Shown here piece after piece: positions 43,648-53,739 of a stretch of 64,000 bases of DNA. A model generated the notes under the pieces. The model saw only the letters and a program-made list of their open reading frames with translations, was not told where the DNA came from and made no database searches. This stretch comes from Folioceros fuciformis (Eukaryota; Anthocerotophyta; Anthocerotopsida; Anthocerotales). The stretch is taken from the NCBI GenBank assembly GCA_049999805.1, contig JBNGIO010006272.1:1-64000 (forward strand). Reading direction: 5' to 3'. Position 1 is the first letter of the stretch, and every line of letters begins with the position of its first letter. Both the position numbers and the translations under genes were made by a program.

Positions 43648-45702
43648 TCAGTGAGCTTTGGGCGGGCATTGAAAGCATTTGTCGAATACTCCAAATGTTG
43701 ACACTAGCGACACAAAATGCTTCACGCTTGCCCATCCTCCCCAGCCCATTCCAATGACGGCAATCCATACCACGACGAATGCATTGATGAGGTAGACGAG
43801 GATCCAGCTTGGAAAGAAGAATGGAGGCTTGGCCACCGCTTTCTGTAAACAATGTCCGCCATCAGACTCATCTGGTGAAGACTTTCGTGAAAATAGAAGC
43901 TTGCACGTCACTCACCCTGCGAGCCTGATCAGTGCGGAAGACCATCATGTGGGCCGCTGCAGGAATGATGTAGACGGTGACGGTGACGAGCAATGCTCCA
44001 ACTGTGGAATTGATTGGCCCGAAGAAGGGGAAGATGATGGCGAAAAACCACACGGGCAACACAACAGGTATTCTTGCCACGGCCTTCAGGAGAAGGCCCC
44101 CTGTCTCATGAATGCCGATGATCTTCTCCCACACGAAGTAAACAGGTGTGATGGCAAATCCGAAGGTTATGAACTGGGGGAGAAGAAGGCAGGAGCTGCT
44201 GTGAGGACCAGGAGGTGGGCAAGCATTATCAATGGACAGACACAAGGACTCATGCGAGCTGGTCTTACCTGATGGATGAGCATGAGAACGACGGCCATAT
44301 CACGCCAGGGAGTCCTAGGCAACAAGTAGAGGACGTTGTTTTGCTTCAACAACCTGTCTCCGAAGGCCCAGTATCCAGTGATGGCAGAAGGTACGGTCAG
44401 AGTCAGCACATACATCGTCGCGTACACGTAGACAACCTTGAACTTTTCTGGTTTCCACATAGCATCCATAATCTCCCTGTCACCAGCAACCAGGGGAATG
44501 AGTCCGCAGGCCCAATTTCCAGAATTGGTAGGAACTTGCACAAGAGGCATACGCTCACACTGTTGCAGCATGTCCCCCGAAAGTATAGAGAATGTTGGTG
44601 GCACCAGTAAAATACAGTTCCTTGTTGTGGGCCCCTACATGGGATGTAGGCCGAACCTGCATCAACAGGCATGCGAGCGATGAGAATTGTGTCTTACCCC
44701 AATCGGTTTCTCGCATCGCTTCGACAGGAAAGTAATGAGATCGTGATGAAACCTGTCCGTGAACGATCGACCCGATGGTAATATACCACGCAGTGTAGGT
44801 TGTCATCAAAATGCCTAGGAATGACCAAATTCTGTAGTTGTGGAAAGTGGGGATGAAGACAGTAAGCCCACAGACTGCCCCGAAGATGTACGTCCACGTC
44901 CTCTTTTCCAGGCTGTCGTTGATGAGGTAGATGTTGCTGCACCCAACGGGATTCAGTCAGGACCGTCCTCACCCTCACACCACAACACCACCAGCCTGCA
45001 TTGCATCGACAACAGCATGACAACAGAATCAGACCATCACCTGGCGCAGGCAATGAGCTGAATCACAGAGCCGAAGAGAAGAAACGTGACATTGAAGAAC
45101 AAGCTGACCGCCTTCCAGTAGGGACCCAACAGCCCATCCAGCACCTCGAACCACTGCAACCCAACACAGCTCAGTCTCAAAAAAAAATCAGCAAGCAGCG
45201 ACGCATTTCACAAGCCACCCACTCCCCGCCCACAGCACCTGGATGACGTGATTCTTGAAATTGTCAGACTCCTTCTCCTTCCTACCCCGGTACTCGAGGT
45301 AGAGGGAATTCATGAGGTAAGCGGCCCAGCAGCCCAAGAAGGCGTACAGCAGCTGAGCTGCGACCCCGGACGCCAGTCCCATTTGCGCAAACGAGGTCGG
45401 GAGCGTGAGCAGAACTTGCGCAACCTGCCAGCCAAGCCAGACAGACAAAACCACGTGATCGAGGAACAGAATTGCATTCCAAGCTTGCAAACCCGGTCCC
45501 GGTGATCCAACTCCACCTGATTAGAAGCCGAGCTGAACCAGGCATCGTAAGCGGAGCCGCCGTGCCAGACATACTTCCTGAACGTCCCGGCTATGGAGGA
45601 GTCCTCCTGGCCCGATGACAGCCGCAGTTCCCGCAGCTCCAGCGCCTCCTCCTCGTCAGCCGCGCGCGGTTGGGAATTCGCAGCCCCGACCTCCAGTCCC
45701 AT
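43648..45702 (-). CDS. AUX/LAX auxin influx carrier, copy c
   Basis: This is an AUX1/LAX-type auxin importer on the minus strand, ATG at 45702, stop at 43648. Exons encode KYVWHGGSAYDAWFSSASNQ, VAQVLLTLPTSFAQMGLASG, WFEVLDGLLGPYWKAVSLFF, SNIYLINDSLEKRTWTYIFG, IPTFHNYRIWSFLGILMTTY, LYFTGATNILYTFGGHAATV, EIMDAMWKPEKFKVVYVYAT, FITFGFAITPVYFVWEKIIG, IIFPFFGPINSTVGALLVTV, AVAKPPFFFPSW and VFDKCFQCPPKAH. Of the three copies it looks the most like canonical AUX1. It keeps the first intron. Its N-terminus is acidic (DEEEALELREL). The region upstream is a GC-rich repeat. Confidence 0.92.
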
Positions 45703-45804
45703 GGCTTCCTGACAACAGCTGTCCCTGCCCAATGCGGTCGTCCCGTGCCACAGCTGCGCAATGCCGGATACGTCAGAGCAATTAGCAGAGTTCAAACGGA
45801 AAGG

Positions 45805-45920
45805 CGAGGCGAGGCGGAACGGGACGGCGGGCGAGGCCCGGCGGGGCGGGTCTGGGCTGGGCGAGGCGGGGCGGGGCGAGGCGGGGCGAGGTTGAGGCGA
45901 GGCGAGTGGACGAGGCGGGC
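45805..45920. repeat. GC-rich degenerate GGCGAGGCGGG repeat upstream of AUX/LAX copy c
   Basis: About 115 bp of imperfect GGCGAGGCGGGGC-type units contain many runs of three to four G on the plus strand. It begins about 100 bp upstream of the minus-strand ATG, so it falls in the promoter or 5' leader, where the transcript would be C-rich. Confidence 0.8.
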
Positions 45921-48900
45921 GAGCGCGAAGGAAACGAAGGGAAGGAGACGAGAGGAAGACGTTTCGAAACGAACGGAAGGCGTTTTCTCACTGGAAGAGG
46001 AGAAAGCGGCGGTGTTGGCGGAAATCAGCTGGGGATACGGGAATCCTACACCCACTGCACAGACAAACAGCAGCCGGACAACATATGTACACAGGTACAC
46101 CTTCGCCTTTATCTGTTACTAGGCGCCTGCCTATGGCCATGAGCCGCAACATCTCTAACACGGACAATGTAGAACATTAAGCGGGATAATATTAGGCCCC
46201 GACCAAGCGCCCTGTCTTGAAAGCGTATCGTGTGTGATCGATCCACAACGTGGTCGTGGAGTATCATATCTGGTCATAGGATATTGTAGGTACTTACTTC
46301 AGTTTGGTTTAAGGGCATTTTACAATAGTTTGCTGGTTTGCTTCTTGGCTGCTTTTGGTAGAAGCACCGAGCGACTCTCCTATCAAAGCCCCGGGCTCTG
46401 GTGAGATGAGATGCCATAGACCAGGCCTGCAAACGGACGGACCCGTTCTTGGAGCAACTGGGAAAATGTGTGACGAAGGTTGGTGGAAAAAGTGAGAGAA
46501 GAAGAAGGAAGGAAAGGCGGGATGCTTTAATGGCTGCATTTCCCACAAGCTAGAGGATGATGCTGCAAGATCTGAACCGGGGCAGGTACTGTGTGTGGCC
46601 TTCCTTGTGTTGCTTGGAGGTTGTTCACAAAAGCGTGCAGGTGTGAGAAAGAGGGGTATGTTATGTGTGTATGTAAGTTGATACGTCATTTCTTTTCAGT
46701 TGCTGTTGTAGAGGAGGAGTCTGGGGAGGTAACACCGTCCGGTGAGAGATGTCTGAGCTACCGATCCGAAGCTGGCACTAGAAGTACCCGCCTACCGCAA
46801 CACCTACCCCAGCTGATGGCAACTGTTCACGCCCGGGCTGCAGCGGAGGAGGAGGCTGGAAGTTTGGCGTGTTTGTGAAACCCGGTTTTGGAGCTGGGAT
46901 GGTCGAGTTTGTGCGAGAGTGACAAGGCTTGGCTTCTGACGGCGCGCACGTGAATGCTGACAGCCACCCTTGTTTGGGACTTCGATGGATCTTCATACAG
47001 TAAGTATGAATCTTGTTGGAATTGGGTTGCTGCGGGCCTCTCATGGGACGTCGTGTGTCCAGTGTCTGCCTCTGGAGTTCTGGAGTGTGACATACCTGTA
47101 GCAGCCAGCAGGAGAGGGAAGGCAGTGACGGGATTGGACGCCTTTGAGACTCCCCGGCGAGCATTCGTTTGAGATAGACATCCAGGGCACGGGACTTCTG
47201 GGCGGTGTATGTGTGAGTGAAGCAATCCACATCGTGGCTGAGAGAGCAGGACGGTGTTCAGTGCTCACGAAACTAGTGGTTGGCTGTTTTGGATCGTGGT
47301 TCGCTGGCTGTAGTGAAAGACCCACCACATGTGCCAGGGATGAAAGCTTTGCCAGCAGGAAGGACTGCGACTCCAGTGCCACTAGCCCACCGACCTGCTG
47401 CATCCTGTAAAGTTGCAGTCCACCAGCCCGCCACCGCATGAATGGACAATAGGAGATGGTACCCATCATCTGAATTCAACTTGGTACATATGTACGCTGT
47501 ATGCTGTACCTGCCTGCCTGGCAAGAGGTTGTGAGCTTCCGCCTCTTTCAGGGAGCATATGTATGTATGTCGATCATTGCAACAGGTGACGCATGCGCGG
47601 CCATGATTTCGGGTCAGGTGGAGGTGGCACCCGCCGGAAGGTGACAAAGAATTAGGCGAAGTGGTCATAGCTCTGCATCCCAACCCTTCCCCTTCAAGGT
47701 GACGTAGAACTCCACTGCCCGACAGCCTGCGAACAGTGAACATCCCACTCACTGCGCGCAGTTAGGACTGCAGTCAATTCCCTGTTCTCTATAGCCGCAC
47801 TGTGCACGGCAAGGTTCAAGCCTCTCTGCTGCCAAGTCCTGTCAATGAACAGCCTCCAGAGTGAGACCTGCCCTTCGATTTCTGCAGCCTGACCAAAGGG
47901 GTCAGATCAAGTGCACGGAGGCTGGCCTTGCACATGTGACTGGGACATGTGCTGGTGCAAACAACAGGACAAACAATAAGATACAAGCATACAGCTCTGC
48001 ACAAAGACGGTTCACGGCCTTCAGGCTTACGCACGCAGGAACGCAGCTTCCACATAACAAAGATCATGAATGCCCAAGTCAACAGGAAACAGACTTCTCT
48101 GATATTGCTTTTGGTGCTCCGTCCATCAAAGTGATGAGTATAAGCGACACCGGCGCCTTTCCTGTGGTAGGGTACCTGGACAGGACTGCTGCAGAGCAGT
48201 CCCTGACACCCCTTGGTCGGCACGCTTTCTGTTCGCTCACCACCAAGCCCCTTCTCATATCGACCTACAAGCTCTGGCTCTGAAGTCTTTGGACCACTCC
48301 TCGACCCTGATTCGTATCCTCCACAGGGTTCCACTTTGAATTACTCCATGCCAAGCCTATCACCAGGGAGCACTGTCGCAACTTGCTGTAATGGGCTCTG
48401 CCAGACTGTCCCGAAGCGCCGCCATGCCAGTCTTCTCGTCAGTTTAGCCTCACAGATTTTACTCACCCATCCTCTCGATGTTCGTGATCACCGCAGACCT
48501 CTCTGACGTTCTTTTGTTTTCCTTTACTGGCTCATGTCTATTCACTATCCCCAGGGGAAATGGGTTTGCAAGCTGGATGTTCTGTGCTGAACCACTGCGG
48601 CATCGGTCTCGGCGTCCACTGTAACCTTAACCAGGCATGTCAACTACCCTGACCGTACAAGACGCTGCCTGGCTGCCATACCAAACGTCTCTGCAGTCAA
48701 ATAGAGTAGTATTCTTTGTGGCAACAGATCCTTTGGCCCCACCAGGCACCACTACAGGGGGGTCAGGTGAGCCCCAGCACATCTGTCTTATTCCCCTATA
48801 GTCTCTGGAGTGCAATCATGGCTGATGAGCCTTCCTCATAGCACAATGATCTGCGTCTCCTCTCTCTGAATTTACCAACCTGTTTGCTCTGCCGTCCTTC

Positions 48901-49879
48901 CATTGAACTGCCCAAGGCGTCCGATGACGGCCCCCAGTGCCCCCAGTACCCCCCAGTAGCTCCAGTCTGCCAGTATATGCTGTGTAGGTAGAATTCCTGG
49001 TACAACAAAATGGGTACATGTGGGAAAGAGTGTGGTAGTACGAATCATGCTTGCGTGCAGCCTGAGTGCTCCTGCCACTTCCTGCACCTTGGCAGAATAA
49101 CCAGACCAATTTTGCTTTTGATCAGGCTCTTGCCATTCGTGTCATTCATGTGTTGGAACAAAAGATCCGTCATATTCCTACTTTGCCTCCCGGAGTACAG
49201 AGCATGACGAATTTTTTCTTGGCGCTTATAGGAGCAACAAGATTGGGCCTGGAAGAAGGCTACCGCACCTGCATCGCATCCGACCACACATTTGTGGGCG
49301 CCGTAGAATGCTTGGGGCAGCGAGTGTGCATGTGCTTTTCTACAGTCCTACAGGAAGGCATTCGCTGCCGCCAATACAACACTTGGACTACGGGTACCGT
49401 ACCTTTCCCCGCGTGTTCATGTCACTGCCTTCCGCCTCCAACACCCTTATAGCCTTGTATAACACTTCTTTCCGCTGGGTCATACCATCGCCCAATGACG
49501 GGTCAGGCAGTCTGGGGAGGCCCACGTCTCCCGTGAGGAGAGTCCCAGGGCAGGAGTGAAAGCACTCGATTAGAGCTCAAATTAGGCACGAAGTGGCCAG
49601 CGGCTTTAGAGGTTGCCAAGAGCCGCAAACTAGGGCATCCCACCCTGTATATCGGACACGTAAGACCTCCTGCGAGGCCCTGGAGCGTCCCATCTACCAA
49701 CTTTCCAGTCAACGTCAATGTTGGGTTTCGTTTCTGAAGGGGACGGTCCAAGGATGAAAAGCCACATGCCACAGTAGCGACCATCATCAACGAGAAAAGG
49801 TTGTTCAGAGCTCCGATGGAAAGCATGTAAATATAAATGGTATACAACATGCAACGTATACGATACACGAATCCTCCTG
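45921..49879. other. About 4 kb with no recognisable gene
   Basis: Both strands carry only short ORFs without domains I recognise. The most protein-like is a plus-strand frame ending at 49559 (containing FYSPTGRHSLPPIQHLDYGY and LIALYNTSFRW), which might be an exon of an unknown gene. A second open frame overlaps it at 49066-49452. No RNA gene was seen. Confidence 0.35.
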
Positions 49880-51045
49880 TCATGTCCGTTTGTAGCTTAG
49901 CTTGGCAGACTGCAAGGCAAAAGCAAACCATTTTGAACAAGATTTTGGAGTGGCTGCTATTGCTCAAAGAGAAGGGCGAGCCGTTCTCTGGAATTTTAGA
50001 TAACTTCAAAGCGGACAGTTCGTACCTTTATCAGCATGTCGGTGGGAAGCCATGCAGGTGAAGTTGGAATACCGGCCCACGCAATCTGGATCGTCAACGA
50101 CACGAGGTCAGATATCCTCAAGCGTCCAGCTTCGCCCAATCTAGGGATCCTACCAAGTGGTGTGGAATGCTACAGACTCTTACCAGAGCGTATTCGCCTG
50201 TCTCAAAAATCCTAATGTCCAGGACCTGTAGGCCAAAGGTGAAAAGGTGATAAAATACTCCTACCAACACATTGATGAGAACCACATGGAAGCAAACGAA
50301 CGCGGCATGACAGTGCCACGCACAAGAGGCTCTTGTCCAACAACTATAAGGCACAGCGAGCATCCATTTCAACAGAGAATGACCTATACTAACCTCCCCA
50401 CGATCTTCGTAGATGTAGTCCAGGCCCTTGAAATAAGGTGGATGACCTACAGAGAGATACTGCAGCGTCCACGTAGGTCAGTCACCCCTACAGCGTGACA
50501 GGCAACCCCTAACCTAGCACAACCTTCAAACAAGCGACAGCGAGATGGCAGGCATTTCGAGCAAGAGCCTTAATTACATTAACACTGTTGAGGTACTTCT
50601 CTTTATCAACCCTCACGATTTGACCCTTGGTCACTGCAGACAAGTGACGGAAACCAGCATTCAGTGCTAAGCATTGGAATCAGTAGACGGAATGCCTCAA
50701 ACTCCTACCCGGAAACAATGCACTCACTGCTGAAGGTAGGCTTAGCTGAAGGCTTGGGAGGCGGCTTCGCAGCAGGAGCCGGCTCCTCTGCTGCTCGCAC
50801 AACCCAAGAGGTGCTCCTCTGCAATCTCTGCAAAAAGAAAACAGTCCGTAACAAAGTGAATTGATTATCAACCATCCACAATCCTAGGACACAATGAAAT
50901 CGCGCATATCCTACATTCAGCTGACCTGGTGTGAGGTCCAGGAGAAGGTGCAGCCAGAGCTTGCAGCCCACATCGGAGCTGCTGCCGCGTTCTGCAGGCT
51001 GTGGCCGGCAAGCCGCGTGCTCTGTTGCCACACCAACGACGCCAT
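49880..51045 (-). CDS. ndhO: NdhO, subunit O of the plastid NAD(P)H dehydrogenase-like complex, 7 exons
   Basis: NdhO is a nucleus-encoded stromal-side subunit of the thylakoid NDH complex, which drives cyclic electron flow around photosystem I. The gene is split into seven exons: 51045-50926, 50827-50728, 50633-50578, 50459-50394, 50225-50184, 50085-50026 and 49909-49880. All phases agree and give 157 residues. The first exon is a transit-peptide-like leader (MASLVWQQSTRLAGHSLQN). A Pro/Ala/Lys-rich linker is followed by MTKGQIVRVDKEKYLNSVN, YLSVGHPPYFKGLDYIYEDR, VLDIRIFETGEYAL, IAWAGIPTSPAWLPTDMLIK and a nine-residue final exon SAKLSYKRT. This is the full conserved NdhO domain in order. No exon is long enough to stand out as an ORF, so the gene is easily missed. 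Confidence 0.93.
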
Positions 51046-51698
51046 AGCTCCTGAAATCTGGACCTCACGCCTTCACGAGACAGCCACTGACTGGATCACG
51101 TTTCTCGTTATTTCACCAGACTTTTACCTAGACATAACAATAACTTTACCGCCATCCACCTCATCCGCATTTTCAGCCAAATGTCATGCACACAACTCAA
51201 TGTAATATGGACCATAACGGTAAACGAACTGCTCGAAAATCATCGGATGTTCGAGAATACAGGAGGCAATTCGATGCTTTGAGAAAGTCCTGGCGGGAGA
51301 TTCCCACTCTGTACATCTCACGACATTTCTGAGTACGCTAGGACATGGAACACAGTTATGGAGGCATGCAGCCAAGAACATCACAAGTGGCCACTCGAAC
51401 GAGCGCAGTTTTAGGATACTCCCAAACGCTCTGGCTTTGGAGGAGATTGCTTACTTTACCAGCCATTCTTGCTGGATCATGAACATCCTGCTCCACAGAG
51501 CCTAAGTTTGGAATACACACAGAGTCCGGAAACTTTCTCCTTGTCAATCCCCGTTTCTTCTCACCTAACTGGCGAGGGGAGGAGCTTTGGCCCGGAGAAG
51601 GACGGCCATGCAGGAAGCGAGAGATACCCCTCAATGGATGGTCGCCCGTCTTCGCAGAGACTGTACGATTGACAGGCTTCGCAGGTCGTTCCTTTCCT
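51046..51698. other. Spacer between NdhO and the 51.7-52.6 kb gene
   Basis: The minus ORF at 51356-51736 overlaps the end of the neighbouring gene in another frame and could be a 3' exon of it. Otherwise nothing is recognised. The NdhO promoter must lie here. Confidence 0.35.
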
Positions 51699-52592
51699 CT
51701 ACACATCAGAGTTCGGTCGAACGTCGTCGGGCTCACAGGGAAAACAGAACCTTGCCTTAAGCTTCCCGCTGAACCTGCCGATAAACAGTGCTGTCACTTC
51801 CAGTTTGTACTGATGTTTGCACCAGCAAGGGGTTCCCGTTGCACAGTGCGAAGCTTGTATAGGGTTTAGATCAGGATTATTACCTCCGACACGCTGGAAC
51901 TGATCTTCATTTCCACGTCTCGCTGTTGACAGGCACCTCGGTGACGGTCTCAGAGGCTCCTCTTCAAGATCGTCGTCAGAGGCTGCTAACGCATTGCTAC
52001 ACCACAACCGGGGTTTACCTGCCTTGTCTCTGTCACACGTAACCCTGTCGTGAAACATGCAAGGCTCGGGCAACATTGATCCATCCTTAGGTTCGCAGCG
52101 AGATGTAGAAACCACCTTTTCGGATCCCTCGACATCGCTTACCCGTCCGCACAACAGAAACACAGATCTACGAGTGAGTTTTACCCGATGCGCCTTCCTT
52201 GGCCAACGTGGCCTTTGGTAGACCTCTTCCCCATCGCGGGGCCTATCCTTGCCCGGGACTTCCTCCCAGGCGAATGCAATATCTGGCGGATTGTCGGATC
52301 TGTAGTTTGGTGTGATACTCCCTCCCGAAATCACTCTTCCATTTGAAGCTGGAACATGGTCTCTCATGCCGTTGACCTCGATGACAGTCTCCTCGCGCTG
52401 CCTCTCCTCGTTCACAGCTTCCTGGCGCAGCCTCTCCTCGTTCACAACCTCCTGAGGCTGCCTTTCCTCGTTTACAGCCTCCTCCTCGCGCTGCCTTTCC
52501 TTCTCCACAGCCTTCGCGCGCTGACTCTCCGATGTGGATCGGAGCTTGGTGAGGTGGCCCGGATGTGCGCCGAATACACGCGGATCATACAT
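51699..52592 (-). CDS. Plant protein with WExxPG motif (DUF688-like) and decapeptide coiled repeat
   Basis: The open frame extends upstream to 52676, but a strong acceptor (GTGTGTGCAG followed by AGACCGCG near 52625) suggests that bases beyond it are intron. The first ATG in the exon, at 52592, starts MYDPRVFGAHPGH. Bases 52371-52502 encode four decapeptides of the form E-E-R-Q-x-Q/E-E-x-V-N, predicted to be helical and highly charged. Then comes NPPDIAFAWEEVPGKDRP (bases about 52234-52289), the same W-E-x-x-P-G signature as in the 15.8 kb gene. The rest is basic with KAHRVKLTRRSVFLL. Function is unknown. The 3' end may continue through a further splice into the frame ending at 51356. Confidence 0.5.
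   Translation of the reverse strand: MYDPRVFGAHPGHLTKLRSTSESQRAKAVEKERQREEEAVNEERQPQEVVNEERLRQEAVNEERQREETVIEVNGMRDHVPASNGRVISGGSITPNYRSDNPPDIAFAWEEVPGKDRPRDGEEVYQRPRWPRKAHRVKLTRRSVFLLCGRVSDVEGSEKVVSTSRCEPKDGSMLPEPCMFHDRVTCDRDKAGKPRLWCSNALAASDDDLEEEPLRPSPRCLSTARRGNEDQFQRVGGNNPDLNPIQASHCATGTPCWCKHQYKLEVTALFIGRFSGKLKARFCFPCEPDDVRPNSDV
52371..52502 (-). repeat. 30-bp in-frame coding repeat, about four copies
   Basis: The repeats encode variants of AVNEERQREE. Period is exactly ten codons, so length variation would keep the frame. Confidence 0.85.
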
Positions 52593-52676
52593 TTTGGCAG
52601 TGCTTCCTTTCGTTCCCTCCTCGCGGTCTCTGCACACACGCAACCGATCAGTAAAAAATTCTCCAAGACAGATCAC

Positions 52677-53739
52677 TCAAATCTTACAATTTCCACTCAC
52701 CAAGTACACAGACCGCAAGTAAGCAACAGTGGCAAAGCAGTGAGATACAATACCAATTTCAGGCACCCATGCCCGCAGTCTGCATGCTTCCTACACCTGT
52801 GTCAAGCTGTGAGGCCACCAATCGCTAGCTTTCCCGTTTGCGCAGCTAGTGCAACAGCTGCCTACTCCACTGTCCACAGACAGTCGCAGTGTGAGCTGCG
52901 ATCCCGCGCAGCGCTGGAGGTCGACGGGGCCTCCAGCGCGGCGAGTTGTGAGGAGGAGGCGGAATTGATTCCCGGAGACAGGGGAAGGGGAAGTGGACGG
53001 GGGAAACTGCTGCCGCACAACTCCAGGCTGTGGCGTCTGGCAAGCCAAGCACGGGTTCCTGCCGAGTTGCCCGTGGACCATGTCTCGAGGAGACACTGGT
53101 TTTGGGAAGTGTGGTAGCGACTGCAATTGGGTTATAATATTTTAGAATGTCGCGACTAGAACAGTCAGTGTGGATAACTTTACGTTGGCAGACAGCACAG
53201 TATCCTAGCGTCATGAATGGCAAGTCGCCTTTCCCTCTTTGTCACACGATCATTTGGACACACCCTCCACGATCCCCATATGACACATTATTGACTACGA
53301 GATCCTCTCCATTGGAGTCCTCTCGATTCTCACATAATCTGGAGAATTTCTGCAGAACTTTGATACATGGCGGTTTCTGGTGAAGCCAGTTCCTCGCTAA
53401 CTCAACGAAATTGAAGAGTGGCACACAAGTTCCTCACTTAATCAACCCCAATTGAAGATCAAAATCCGAGAGTCAAGTACTTTGAAGTGAAGAACATGAA
53501 CTTCATGGTTTTTTAATACCCCATAACAGCTAAGGGAGAGTGACATACATGGACTGTTCACTTTTAATCTTTTTTAAAACAGTGCAAAAAAAAAAAACCC
53601 TGCTGGTAAGTTAGAAGAAGAAGAAGTCTGTTTTAGTTACAAAGTTACAAGTTAGAAAGGCAGTTATTGACATACGATTCAGATTTGATGTACAACGACC
53701 GAATCAGTCTAAGGCAGAATGAATACACATGAACGCACC
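52677..53739. other. Intergenic; 5' region of WExxPG gene and 3' region of PPR-2
   Basis: I recognise no domain. The minus strand just upstream of 52676 may contain the first intron and a 5' exon of the WExxPG gene. The last 500 bases are AT-rich with an A-run near 53586-53598. Confidence 0.4.

Noticed and set aside
45670-46122. Plus ORF with Gly/Arg-rich repeats upstream of AUX/LAX copy c
   Set aside because: It is produced by the GC-rich minisatellite and overlaps antisense to the first exon of copy c.
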